From positions 5,208,001 to 5,272,000 of the forward strand of contig NZ_CP109162.1 in the NCBI RefSeq assembly GCF_035920445.1: a stretch of DNA of 64,000 nucleotides, read 5' to 3'. Below are positions 1-8,234 of this stretch, in pieces. Positions within the stretch are counted from its first letter, which is position 1; every line of letters starts with the position of its first letter. The position numbers and the translations under genes are program-made. The notes under the pieces are model-generated. The model was given only the letters and a program-made list of their open reading frames with translations. It did no database searches and was not told the origin of the DNA. Source of the stretch: Nocardia sp. NBC_01730 (GTDB taxonomy: Bacteria > Actinomycetota > Actinomycetes > Mycobacteriales > Mycobacteriaceae).

Positions 1-108
1 GTAGGCGGCCCACAAGCGCTCGCGCGGGGCGGCGAAGATCCGCTCGATGCGGATCTCGCGGTCGGTGTCGGCGGTGACGACGGCGTCGTCGTTCGTGGTT
101 GTACTCAT
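1..108 (-). CDS. SRPBCC/AHSA1-like protein, N-terminal part only
   Basis: Only the first 36 codons lie in the window; the gene continues beyond the left edge. The N-terminus reads MSTTTNDDAVVTADTDREIR and then IERIFAAPRERLWAAY, typical of the first strand and helix of Activator-of-Hsp90-ATPase-like START domains. The ATG shares its A with the TGA of the upstream ArsR gene (TGATG), so the two are translationally coupled. ArsR plus AHSA1 pairs are common in actinobacteria. The ligand cannot be guessed from this fragment. Confidence 0.75.
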   Translation of the reverse strand, partial: MSTTTNDDAVVTADTDREIRIERIFAAPRERLWAAY

Positions 109-437
109 CAGTCCTGCTCCGTTCGCTCGAGGAATTCACCGAGACGGTCCATCCGGGCTTCCACCATGCGCCGATGGCTCTGCATCCAAGCCACTTCGCG
201 GTCGAAGACGTTCTCGCCGAGTCGGCAGTACCGCACCCGGCCACGCTTCTCCGTGCGGATCATGCCCGCCGCCTCCAGCAGCTGGATGTGCTTCTTCACG
301 CCGGTCAAGGTCATCTCGAAGCGCTCGGCCAGCTCGCTGACGGTCGCGGGCCCACGGCCGAGGCGCTCCAGGATTCCACGCCGGGTGGGATCCGCGAGCG
401 CCCCGAACGAGGCATCCAAGAAGTCATACTGAACCAT
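108..437 (-). CDS. ArsR-family winged-helix transcriptional regulator
   Basis: A 109-aa protein, normal length for a small ArsR regulator. Residues about 10-85 form the winged helix: FGALADPTRRGILERL is the typical first helix and LTGVKKHIQLLEAAGMI the recognition helix, followed by the wing KRGRVRYCRLG. I see no metal-binding CxC motif, so it belongs with the non-metal ArsR proteins that pair with AHSA1/SRPBCC genes. Its stop overlaps the start of the downstream SRPBCC gene by one base, so the pair is one operon. Autoregulation is likely but no operator is obvious. Confidence 0.88.
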   Translation of the reverse strand: MVQYDFLDASFGALADPTRRGILERLGRGPATVSELAERFEMTLTGVKKHIQLLEAAGMIRTEKRGRVRYCRLGENVFDREVAWMQSHRRMVEARMDRLGEFLERTEQD

Positions 438-657
438 CTAGTTCAGAATTGCGCGCATGAGCGAGCTCGTCAAGAGGTCGTCAGCTCTTCCTCCGGACAG
501 CACCTTCGCCGAACAAGCTGCGCAGGCTCGAGCCGTTCGTGCCCGACTCCATCACGGTGGCCGCGATCGCGTGCGCCGCGATCGGCGCGTGGGCCGGGTG
601 CGTCGGCGGCGGGCAGCCCGCTCTCGATACGGCGTCGGATTACGTGAACAGCATGCT

Positions 658-1527
658 CTAGCCGAAAGGGTCGGCCATTGCGTCGACGTCGGGTGCCAAC
701 GTCTGGTTGCCGATCACGCGCAGCAAGTCCAGCTTCTCGGCCGCGTCCGTGCCCGGACGCGGCAGGTAGACCAAGAGGCGCTGCGCGGCGTTGGGCGTGA
801 GCAACGTTTCGCAGACGATGTTGATCAGGCCGACTCGCGGATGCAGGATGCGCTTGGTATCCGAAAGACGTACCGCCACTTCGTGTTCGTCCCATAGTCG
901 AGCGAATTCCGCACTCGACGAACGCAACTTCGTGATGAACTCGGCGACATCGGCGTCACCAGCGCGGCGGGCGGCGGTGGCGCGCAGATCGGCGACGTGC
1001 CTGCGGCCCAGCCGATCCCAGTCCTCCTCCGGGAAGATGGCGCGCGCCGAAACATCGGTGAACCAGCGGTAGGCGTAGTAGCGTTCCCAGCCACGTCGCT
1101 CGCCGTGATCGCCGACGAGCAGGCTGTGCATCCGGTTCTGCACGAGCACTTCACCGAGATCGGTGACGACGGTGGCCGCTGTGTCGTCCAGCTTCGCGAG
1201 CAGGTGCATCAGACCGGGGCCGACGTGTTTGTCGGACAGCTCGCGCCCCGGCGCCGCGTGATCGCACAGGTGGTAGAGGTGATCGCGTTCGTCGCTGCTG
1301 AAGCGCAGCGCCCGCGCGAGGGAGGCAAGCACCTGCATGGACGGGCGCGGGCCACGCGACTGCTCGAGCCTAGTGTAGTAATCGGTCGACATCCCGGCCA
1401 GCATGGCGACCTCGTCCCGGCGCAGGCCCGGCGTGCGGCGCCGAATACCAGGCGGCAGCCCGACGTCCGAGGGCGTCAGCTGCTCGCGGCGGCGGCGCAG
1501 GAAGTCGGCGAGCTCGGCACGATCCAT
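658..1527 (-). CDS. helix-turn-helix regulator with MmyB-like ligand-binding domain
   Basis: The 289-aa protein has an XRE-type HTH at about residues 5-75, including TPGLRRDEVAMLAGMSTDYY and YTRLEQSRGPRPS. This is followed by an MmyB-like ligand-binding domain (about 105-275), marked by WERYYAYRWFTD, the DLRATAARRAGD segment and the DTKRILHPRVGLINI region. Members of this family usually control a divergent redox gene. Here an aldo/keto reductase starts 100 bp away on the other strand, so the shared intergenic region is the probable operator. The ligand is unknown (MmyB relatives bind fatty-acid-like molecules). Confidence 0.88.
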   Translation of the reverse strand: MDRAELADFLRRRREQLTPSDVGLPPGIRRRTPGLRRDEVAMLAGMSTDYYTRLEQSRGPRPSMQVLASLARALRFSSDERDHLYHLCDHAAPGRELSDKHVGPGLMHLLAKLDDTAATVVTDLGEVLVQNRMHSLLVGDHGERRGWERYYAYRWFTDVSARAIFPEEDWDRLGRRHVADLRATAARRAGDADVAEFITKLRSSSAEFARLWDEHEVAVRLSDTKRILHPRVGLINIVCETLLTPNAAQRLLVYLPRPGTDAAEKLDLLRVIGNQTLAPDVDAMADPFG

Positions 1528-1627
1528 GCCACCACTCTCCCCCGAAAAGAAGCGCTCAGCCAGGGATCCCCGCTCCCCCGATAGACGATCTCTCCCGGAA
1601 CTGGTCCGCGCAGGTCACGCTGGTCGC

Positions 1628-2638
1628 ATGACGACATCGAAGATCGAAACAGTGCACCTCGGCAAGAACGGGCCGGCGGTGAGCCGCATCGGGCTCGGCG
1701 CGATGGGAATGTCCGGTATGTACGGCACCTCCGACGACGCCGAGTCGACCGCCACCATCCACGCCGCACTGGACTCCGGCGTAAACCTCGTCGATACCGG
1801 CGACTTCTACGGCGCCGGGCACAACGAGCTGCTGATCGGCAGGGCCATCGCCGAGCGTCCGCGCGCGGACGTGGTGCTGAGCGTGAAGTTCGGCGGCCTG
1901 CGCGGGCCCGGCGGCAGTTGGGGCGGCGTGGACAACCGGCCCGTCGCGCTGCGCAACTTCCTCACCTACAGCCTGCAGCGGCTCGGCGTCGACTACATCG
2001 ACGTCTACCGGCCCGCCCGGCTCGATCCGAACGTGCCGATCGAGGACACCGTCGGCGCCATCGCCGAACTGATCGAGGCCGGATACGTCCGTCACGTCGG
2101 CCTCTCGGAAGTCGGCGCCGAGACCATTCGCCGTGCCGCTGCGGTACATCCGATCGCGGACCTGCAGATCGAGTACTCGCTGATCTCGCGTGGCATAGAA
2201 GCGCAGATCCTGCCCGTCTGCCGTGAACTCGGCATCGGCGTCACCGCATACGGCGTGCTGTCGCGCGGCCTGCTCAGCGACTCGATCCAGGCTGGAACCG
2301 GCTTCGCCGCCAATGATTTCCGGGCACACAGTCCGCGCTTCCAGGGCGAGAACCTGGACCGAAACCTCGAGCTGGTGCGCGCGCTCGGCACGATCGCGGC
2401 GGACAAGGGCGTCTCGGTGGCACAACTGGCCATCGCGTGGGCGCTCACCAGGGGCGATGACATTGTGCCTGTGATCGGCGCGCGGCGGCGGGAACGCTTG
2501 ACCGAAACCCTTGGTGCCCTGGATATCGCGCTCAACGCGGACGAGCTGTCCACCATCGAGGCGGCAGTGCCCGCCGATCAGGTCGCGGGCGAGCGTTACG
2601 CGAGCACGCAGATGGCGTTGCTCGACAGCGAGCGCTGA
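1628..2638 (+). CDS. aldo/keto reductase
   Basis: A 336-aa (beta/alpha)8 NADPH-dependent oxidoreductase. The first ATG that fits the fold was chosen (MTTSKIETVHLGKNGPAVSR). The tetrad Asp and Tyr are in VDTGDFYGAG and the Lys in LSVKFGG. The usual catalytic-His segment (xxHRxDP in many relatives) reads YRPARLDPNVP, so the His appears absent; this PARLDP form may be a subfamily trait. The C-terminal NADPH-binding stretch is VPVIGARRRERLTETLG. It is divergent from the MmyB-type regulator, which probably controls it. Substrate unknown. Confidence 0.9.
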   Translation: MTTSKIETVHLGKNGPAVSRIGLGAMGMSGMYGTSDDAESTATIHAALDSGVNLVDTGDFYGAGHNELLIGRAIAERPRADVVLSVKFGGLRGPGGSWGGVDNRPVALRNFLTYSLQRLGVDYIDVYRPARLDPNVPIEDTVGAIAELIEAGYVRHVGLSEVGAETIRRAAAVHPIADLQIEYSLISRGIEAQILPVCRELGIGVTAYGVLSRGLLSDSIQAGTGFAANDFRAHSPRFQGENLDRNLELVRALGTIAADKGVSVAQLAIAWALTRGDDIVPVIGARRRERLTETLGALDIALNADELSTIEAAVPADQVAGERYASTQMALLDSER

Positions 2639-2774
2639 GGTCGCAGCCGGAGTCGGGCAGAGTATCGACTCTGTCCAGCACTCGGATCTAATTCGGTAGC
2701 CCCCTGCTGCCGAGGCGCGCTAGCATCGCTTGTTCGTATTCGACCTGGTGAACAACCTGAGGAGGTGGGGCGGG

Positions 2775-2843
2775 ATGACCGCGCCGAAGACCGCCGTCAC
2801 ACACGACGCCCGGACTGTCCACTCATCCCTGGTCCCGGTCTGA
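2775..2843 (+). CDS. candidate 22-aa leader peptide upstream of the acetyltransferase
   Basis: The reading frame starts at an ATG preceded by GAGGAGG nine bases upstream, one of the strongest Shine-Dalgarno sequences in the window. It ends after 22 codons (MTAPKTAVTHDAR, then TVHSSLVPV). A perfect 7-bp hairpin follows 26 bases after the stop, and the GNAT frame opens just downstream. The arrangement looks like a translated leader of an attenuated or ribosome-monitored gene. I recognise no homologue and see no run of a single regulatory amino acid. Confidence 0.35.
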   Translation: MTAPKTAVTHDARTVHSSLVPV

Positions 2844-2868
2844 TCTCGCTTCGTCCGGCGTTCGTGCT

Positions 2869-2886
2869 GCGAGCTATCCAGCTCGC
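2869..2886 (+). promoter_or_regulatory. hairpin between leader ORF and acetyltransferase
   Basis: GCGAGCT and AGCTCGC form a perfect 7-bp stem with the 4-nt loop ATCC. No T-tract follows, so it is more likely a leader structure (attenuator or translation control) than an intrinsic terminator. Confidence 0.35.
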
Positions 2887-2900
2887 GTGACGGTGGTGCC

Positions 2901-3464
2901 GTGTCCGCGACCGGGCCCGACCATCACGAATACGGAGAATCCGAGTTGAATTTCCCCATCGACTGGCGCACGCGCGCCGAAAACGATGCCGATATTCCCG
3001 CGATCCACGCGATCAACCACGCGGCCTTCGACCGGCCGGAGGAGGCCGATCTGGTCGTCGCACTGCGCGATGACCCCGCTTGGATCAACGGACTGTCCAT
3101 CGTCAGCACACTGCCGGACGACACACCGGTCGGCTATGCGTTGCTGACCCGCTGCCACGTCGACACCACGCCGGCGCTGTGCCTCGGCCCGTGCGCCGTG
3201 CTGCCCGAATACCAGAAAACCGGCGCCGGTAGTGCTGTGATCCGGGCCGGGCTCGCGGCTGCGGCGCGAATGGGCGAGCTTTTCGTCATTGTGCTCGGCC
3301 ATCCGACGTACTACCCGCGCTTCGGCTTCGGGAGAGCATCCGAGCACGGCATCGGCCTCAGCATAGAGGTGCCGGATGAGGCATTGATGGCTCTGACGCT
3401 CGACCCTGCTCAACCACTACCGCGCGGCACGGTTCACTACGCCGAGCCATTCGGTATCGACTAG
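2901..3464 (+). CDS. GNAT-family N-acetyltransferase
   Basis: A 187-aa reading frame (GTG start) with the GNAT fold: N-terminal WRTRAENDADIPAIHAINHA, central motif A CAVLPEYQKTGAGSAVIRAG (acetyl-CoA pyrophosphate loop) and a C-terminal HPTYYPRFGFGRAS segment. That last segment is typical of the predicted acetyltransferases of COG3153 that act on unknown small molecules. A TTG at 2946, with GGAG eight to nine bases upstream, is a plausible alternative start and would remove 15 residues. A 10-bp terminator hairpin lies 37 bases after the stop. Confidence 0.85.
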   Translation: MSATGPDHHEYGESELNFPIDWRTRAENDADIPAIHAINHAAFDRPEEADLVVALRDDPAWINGLSIVSTLPDDTPVGYALLTRCHVDTTPALCLGPCAVLPEYQKTGAGSAVIRAGLAAAARMGELFVIVLGHPTYYPRFGFGRASEHGIGLSIEVPDEALMALTLDPAQPLPRGTVHYAEPFGID

Positions 3465-3501
3465 CGAGAACCGCTGGCACACATAGGCTGACAGCGCCGA
3501 C

Positions 3502-3527
3502 GGTGGGACGACTCAGGTCGTCCCACC
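3502..3527 (+). terminator. terminator hairpin after the acetyltransferase
   Basis: GGTGGGACGA and TCGTCCCACC pair perfectly over 10 bp with a 6-nt loop (CTCAGG). It lies just downstream of the GNAT stop. There is no long T-tract, as is common in high-GC actinobacteria. Confidence 0.6.
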
Positions 3528-4085
3528 CTCGGAAGTCACCCTCATGCCTCAACCATCCGTGAAACGGCGATTGCCCCGCTCGATGGGAAATTTTTACGTT
3601 TTACGGCTTTCTTGTTGGCAGGGCTCACGTCGAATGTGCTGGTAGCGCCGCCTTTCCCTACGAGCCCTTGAGCAGTCTTTACCGGTCGCGTCCCATTTCC
3701 CGCCCCCGGTCTTGGCCGTAACTATCGCCACGTTCGACGCGCGGAGCCTCGCCGTCTAGGTCTCGCTGCACCGCCGCTGACGGGGGCTGCGCCTGTCCGC
3801 GTCCCAGTAGGCTCACCAATCCGGTATCTCATCCCCGCCAGCGCGAAAAGGTATAGCGCTCTTGGCAAGAGACAATGGATCGTCGAGTAGGTCGAGTAGA
3901 GCCAAACGTACTTTGACCAAAACAACTCCGGGAGTTCGTAGATTGCTGTTCTGCCTGTGGATTGACCTCGATGAGAACCTTACGGCCGGTCAAAGATGTC
4001 TTCCCTCTGCAGGTCTTCACGAGTCAAAGTACGAAAAGCCTCTGGGTTGGTTAGGTGATCCAGTCCGCACCAGCCCGCGACGCAC
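3528..4085. other. gene-free region beyond rpoC, with an 11-bp inverted repeat
   Basis: About 560 bp with no convincing coding frame and visibly lower GC than the flanks. It holds short direct repeats (tandem GTCGAGTAG near 3884) and a perfect inverted repeat, CGTACTTTGAC at 3907-3917 and GTCAAAGTACG at 4023-4033, bounding a 127-bp segment. It could be a decayed insertion, a small RNA locus or an old integration scar; nothing decides between these. Confidence 0.4.
3907..4033. repeat. 11-bp inverted repeats bounding a 127-bp segment
   Basis: CGTACTTTGAC and its exact reverse complement are separated by 105 bp. The enclosed segment is AT-richer than the surrounding genome and has no ORF. It resembles the ends of a small non-autonomous element, but no target-site duplication is obvious. 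Confidence 0.4.
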
Positions 4086-4118
4086 TCGGCCCCCGCTCCG
4101 GAATGAAGCGGGGGCCGA
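4086..4118 (-). terminator. rpoC terminator hairpin
   Basis: TCGGCCCCCGCT and AGCGGGGGCCGA make a 12-bp stem with a 9-nt loop, 22 bases beyond the rpoC stop on the minus strand. No T-tract follows. Its position makes it the likely end of the rpoBC transcript. Confidence 0.65.
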
Positions 4119-4139
4119 ATACTGTCGTGCTCTGCCGAA

Positions 4140-7100
4140 CTACCGGTAGTCGCTGAACCCGTAGTCGTCCAGCGGGACCGCGGCACCCGTGGTCTGGCCG
4201 AAGCTTTCCGGGGTGTAGTAGGTGTCGTCGTAGGACGGCACCGCGTACGCGGCGGCGCGGGCTTCTTCGGTCGGCTGCACCTGGATGTTGCGGTAGCGGT
4301 TGATACCGGTACCGGCCGGGATCAGCTTGCCGATGATCACGTTCTCCTTGAGGCCGATGAGCTTGTCGGAGCGGCAGTTGATCGCCGCGTCCGTCAGCAC
4401 TCGAGTGGTCTCCTGGAAGGACGCCGCCGACAGCCACGAGTCGGTGGCCAGCGACGCCTTGGTGATACCCATCAGCACCGGGCGACCCGCCGCAGGCTCG
4501 TTGCCCTCGGCGACGACGCGGCGGTTGGATGCCTCGAACTCGGCACGCTCGGTGAGCGAGCCGGGCAGGAACTCCGTCGCACCCGAGTCGATGATGGTCA
4601 CGCGACGCAGCATCTGGCGAACGATCACCTCGATGTGCTTGTCGTGGATCGACACACCCTGCGAGCGGTAAACCTCCTGGACCTCGTGGACCAGGTGGAC
4701 CTGAACCTGCCGGGGGCCCATGATGCGCAGCACCTCATGCGGATCCGCCGCGCCTTCCAGCAGCTGCTGGCCGACCTCGACGTGGTCACCGTCCGAGAGC
4801 AGACGCTCGGTGCCGTCGTCGTGCTTGAACACACGCAGACGCTGCCGCTTCGAGAGCTTGTCGTAGACAACCTCTTCGCCACCGTCATCCGGGATGATGG
4901 TGATCTTGTAGAAGCGATCGTCGTCCTCCAGCCGCACGCGACCGGAGACCTCGGCGATGGGCGCCTTGCCCTTCGGCACGCGAGCCTCGAAGAGCTCCTG
5001 AACACGCGGCAGACCACCGGTGATGTCGTCGCCCGCGACACCACCCTGGTGGAAGGTACGCATGGTCAGCTGGGTACCGGGCTCACCGATGGACTGCGCG
5101 GCGACGATACCGACGGCCTCACCGATGTCGACCAGCTTGCCGGTCGCCATGGAGCGGCCGTAGCAGGTCGCGCACACGCCGGTGCCGGTGGTGCAGGTCA
5201 GCACCGAGCGGACCTTCACCTCCGTGATGCCCGCATCCAGCAGCGCCTCCAGCGCCGGGTCGCCCAGGTCGGCGCCCTTGCCCACCACCACGTTGCCCGC
5301 GGCGTCCACCGCGTCGGCGGCGAGGGTGCGCGCGTAAGTGGAGGTCTCCACGTGCGCGTCGCGGATGATCGAGCCGTCGAGCAGCTTCTCCGCGATCGGC
5401 ACCACGATGCCGCGCTCGGTGCCACAGTCGTGCTCGCGCACAATGACGTCCTGCGAGACGTCCACCAGACGACGGGTCAGGTAACCCGAGTCGGCGGTAC
5501 GAAGCGCGGTGTCGGCCAGACCCTTTCGGGCACCGTGGGTGTTGATGAAGTACTCCAGAACCGTCAGGCCCTCACGGAAGGAGGACTTGATCGGTCGCGG
5601 GATGAACTCACCCTTCGGGTTCGTCACCAGGCCCTTCATACCGGCGAGGGTACGGGTCTGGGTGAAGTTACCCGTGGCGCCCGAGTCGACGATCGTGATG
5701 ATCGGGTTGTCGGCCGGGTAGTGCGTGCGCAGCGCCTTACCGACCTCTTCGGTCGCCTCCTGCCAGATCTTGACCAGGGCGTTGTTGCGCTCCTGGTGAT
5801 CGAGCGCACCACGCTGGTACTTCTTCTCGATCTGATCCGACTGCGCCTCGTAGCGCTCCATGATCTCGGCCTTCTCCGGCGGCACGAGCACATCGGACAT
5901 GGAGACCGTCACGCCGGAACGCGTGGCCCAGTAGAAGCCCGCGTCCTTGAGCTTGTCGACGGTCTGCGCGACCACGATCATCGGGTAGCGCTCGGCGAGA
6001 TCGTTGATGATCGTCGCCTGACGCTTCTTCGGCATCTGCTCGTTGATGAACGCGTAGTCCACGGGCAGCAACTCGTTGAACAGCACCCGGCCCAGCGTGG
6101 TCTCGGTGATCCACGCGTCACCGCGCCGCCAGCCCTCCGGGAACCGCTCCGCCTCGACGTCCTTCGGCGGACGCTGGTCGGTCAGCCGGACCTTGATCAG
6201 CGAACGCACGGTGAGCTCACCGCGGTCCACCGCCATCTGTGCCTCGGCTGGCGAGGAGTACACGCCGTGTTCCGGCGCGTCCTTGGTGGCCGGACGGTAC
6301 GAACCCTTCGCGCCCTCTTCCAAGCGGGTCAGGTAGTACAGGCCGGTCACCATGTCCAGGCGCGGCATGGCCAGCGGACGACCCGAGGCCGGCGACAGGA
6401 TGTTGTTCGAGGACAGCATCAGGATGCGGGCCTCGGCCTGCGCCTCCGCCGACAGCGGCAGGTGCACGGCCATCTGGTCACCGTCGAAGTCGGCGTTGAA
6501 CGCCTCACAGACCAGCGGGTGCAGCTGGATGGCCTTGCCTTCCACCAGCTGCGGCTCGAAGGCCTGAATGCCGAGGCGGTGCAGGGTGGGCGCACGGTTG
6601 AGCAGCACGGGGTGTTCGGCGATGACCTCTTCGAGGACGTCCCACACCTGCGGCCGCTGCCGCTCCACCATCCGCTTGGCCGACTTGATGTTCTGTGCGT
6701 GGTTCAGGTCGACCAAGCGCTTCATCACGAACGGCTTGAACAGCTCCAGCGCCATCAGCTTGGGCAGACCGCACTGGTGCAGTTTCAGCTGCGGGCCTAC
6801 AACAATGACAGAGCGACCGGAGTAATCCACACGCTTACCGAGCAGGTTCTGCCTGAACCGGCCCTGCTTGCCCTTGAGCAGATCGGACAGCGACTTGAGC
6901 GGACGATTGCCCGGCCCGGTGACCGGGCGACCGCGGCGGCCGTTGTCGAACAGCGCGTCGACGGACTCCTGCAGCATCCGCTTCTCGTTGTTGACGATGA
7001 TCTCGGGCGCGCCGAGGTCGATCAGTCGCTTGAGGCGGTTGTTGCGGTTGATCACGCGGCGGTACAGGTCGTTCAGGTCGGAGGTGGCGAAGCGGCCACC

Positions 7101-8093
7101 ATCCAGCTGAACCATCGGGCGCAGCTCCGGCGGGATCACCGGAACAGCGTCGAGCACCATACCCATCGGCGAGTTGCCGTTGGATTGGAAGGCCGCGACG
7201 ACCTTGAGCCGCTTGAGCGCGCGCAGCTTCTTCTGGCCCTTGCCGCTGCGGATCGTCTCGCGCAGCAACTCGGCCTCGGCGTCGATGTCGAAGTTCTCCA
7301 TCAGCTTCTGGATGGACTCCGCACCCATGGCGCCGGTGAAGTACTCGCCGTAGCGGTCGATCAGCTCGCGGTAGAGCACCTCGTCCACGATCAGCTGCTT
7401 GGGAGCCAGCTTGGTGAAGGTGTTCCAGATCTCCTCCAGCCGGTCCAGCTCGCGCTGAGCACGGTCGCGGAGCTGGCGCATCTCGCGCTCGCCGCCGTCC
7501 TTCACCTTGCGGCGCACGTCGGACTTCGCGCCCTCGGCCTCCAGCTCGGCCAGGTCGGCCTCGAGCTTCTGTGCGCGGGCCTCGAGGTCGGCGTCGCGTT
7601 GGTCGGCGACCGCCTTCTTCTCGACCTCCATCTCGGCCTCGAGGGTGGACACCTCGTTGTGCCGCAGCTCGTCGTCGACGGCCACGATGACGTAGGCGGC
7701 GAAGTAGATGATCTTTTCCAGATCCTTCGGCGCCAGGTCGAGCAGGTAGCCCAGACGCGAGGGCACGCCCTTGAAGTACCAGATGTGGGTGACCGGCGCG
7801 GCCAGCTCGATGTGGCCCATCCGCTCACGGCGCACCTTGGCGCGAGTCACCTCGACGCCACAGCGCTCACAGATGATGCCCTTGAAGCGGACACGCTTGT
7901 ACTTACCGCAGTAGCACTCCCAGTCCCGGGTGGGACCGAAAATCTTCTCGCAGAACAAGCCATCCTTCTCCGGCTTGAGCGTGCGGTAGTTGATGGTCTC
8001 CGGCTTCTTCACCTCACCGTAGGACCACTGGCGGATGTCGTCGGCGGTGGCAAGGCCGATCCGGAGTTCATCGAAGAAGTTGACGTCTAGCAC
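4140..8093 (-). CDS. rpoC: DNA-directed RNA polymerase subunit beta'
   Basis: 1317 aa, full actinobacterial length. The N-terminal zinc site is C60, C62, C75 and C78 ([11 protein letters not shown]...CERCGVE). The catalytic Mg-binding motif [16 protein letters not shown] is at about residue 534, and the second zinc cluster [13 protein letters not shown] is towards the C-terminus, followed by the trigger-loop region with [11 protein letters not shown]. The GTG start is supported by AAGGAAG upstream and by conservation of the [16 protein letters not shown]-terminus. It is transcribed with rpoB across a 141-bp gap. Confidence 0.98.
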   Translation of the reverse strand: MLDVNFFDELRIGLATADDIRQWSYGEVKKPETINYRTLKPEKDGLFCEKIFGPTRDWECYCGKYKRVRFKGIICERCGVEVTRAKVRRERMGHIELAAPVTHIWYFKGVPSRLGYLLDLAPKDLEKIIYFAAYVIVAVDDELRHNEVSTLEAEMEVEKKAVADQRDADLEARAQKLEADLAELEAEGAKSDVRRKVKDGGEREMRQLRDRAQRELDRLEEIWNTFTKLAPKQLIVDEVLYRELIDRYGEYFTGAMGAESIQKLMENFDIDAEAELLRETIRSGKGQKKLRALKRLKVVAAFQSNGNSPMGMVLDAVPVIPPELRPMVQLDGGRFATSDLNDLYRRVINRNNRLKRLIDLGAPEIIVNNEKRMLQESVDALFDNGRRGRPVTGPGNRPLKSLSDLLKGKQGRFRQNLLGKRVDYSGRSVIVVGPQLKLHQCGLPKLMALELFKPFVMKRLVDLNHAQNIKSAKRMVERQRPQVWDVLEEVIAEHPVLLNRAPTLHRLGIQAFEPQLVEGKAIQLHPLVCEAFNADFDGDQMAVHLPLSAEAQAEARILMLSSNNILSPASGRPLAMPRLDMVTGLYYLTRLEEGAKGSYRPATKDAPEHGVYSSPAEAQMAVDRGELTVRSLIKVRLTDQRPPKDVEAERFPEGWRRGDAWITETTLGRVLFNELLPVDYAFINEQMPKKRQATIINDLAERYPMIVVAQTVDKLKDAGFYWATRSGVTVSMSDVLVPPEKAEIMERYEAQSDQIEKKYQRGALDHQERNNALVKIWQEATEEVGKALRTHYPADNPIITIVDSGATGNFTQTRTLAGMKGLVTNPKGEFIPRPIKSSFREGLTVLEYFINTHGARKGLADTALRTADSGYLTRRLVDVSQDVIVREHDCGTERGIVVPIAEKLLDGSIIRDAHVETSTYARTLAADAVDAAGNVVVGKGADLGDPALEALLDAGITEVKVRSVLTCTTGTGVCATCYGRSMATGKLVDIGEAVGIVAAQSIGEPGTQLTMRTFHQGGVAGDDITGGLPRVQELFEARVPKGKAPIAEVSGRVRLEDDDRFYKITIIPDDGGEEVVYDKLSKRQRLRVFKHDDGTERLLSDGDHVEVGQQLLEGAADPHEVLRIMGPRQVQVHLVHEVQEVYRSQGVSIHDKHIEVIVRQMLRRVTIIDSGATEFLPGSLTERAEFEASNRRVVAEGNEPAAGRPVLMGITKASLATDSWLSAASFQETTRVLTDAAINCRSDKLIGLKENVIIGKLIPAGTGINRYRNIQVQPTEEARAAAYAVPSYDDTYYTPESFGQTTGAAVPLDDYGFSDYR

Positions 8094-8234
8094 GTAACTT
8101 CCTTTCCCCTATGCGGGTCGAATTCGAGCAAAAGTTCACTAGTTGGTGTCTTCCGAGCGTTCGCTCGGCCGAGCACTCTTGCAGAGCGCGGGAGGCCGGA
8201 CGCCGTTCGCGGGGAGCGGCATCCGGCCGACCGC

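Noticed and set aside
539..661. 40-codon plus-strand frame (FVPDSITVAAIACAAIGAWA...) between the ArsR and MmyB genes
   Set aside because: Reads like a small membrane or lipoprotein piece, but has no Shine-Dalgarno sequence, a stop upstream and no recognised family; possibly a remnant.
3907..4033. Insertion sequence
   Set aside because: Inverted repeats are present, but there is no transposase and no target duplication; kept only as a repeat.
4635..8090. 1151-codon open frame antisense to rpoC
   Set aside because: Shadow of rpoC in a high-GC genome; no protein family, and the rpoC frame carries all catalytic motifs.
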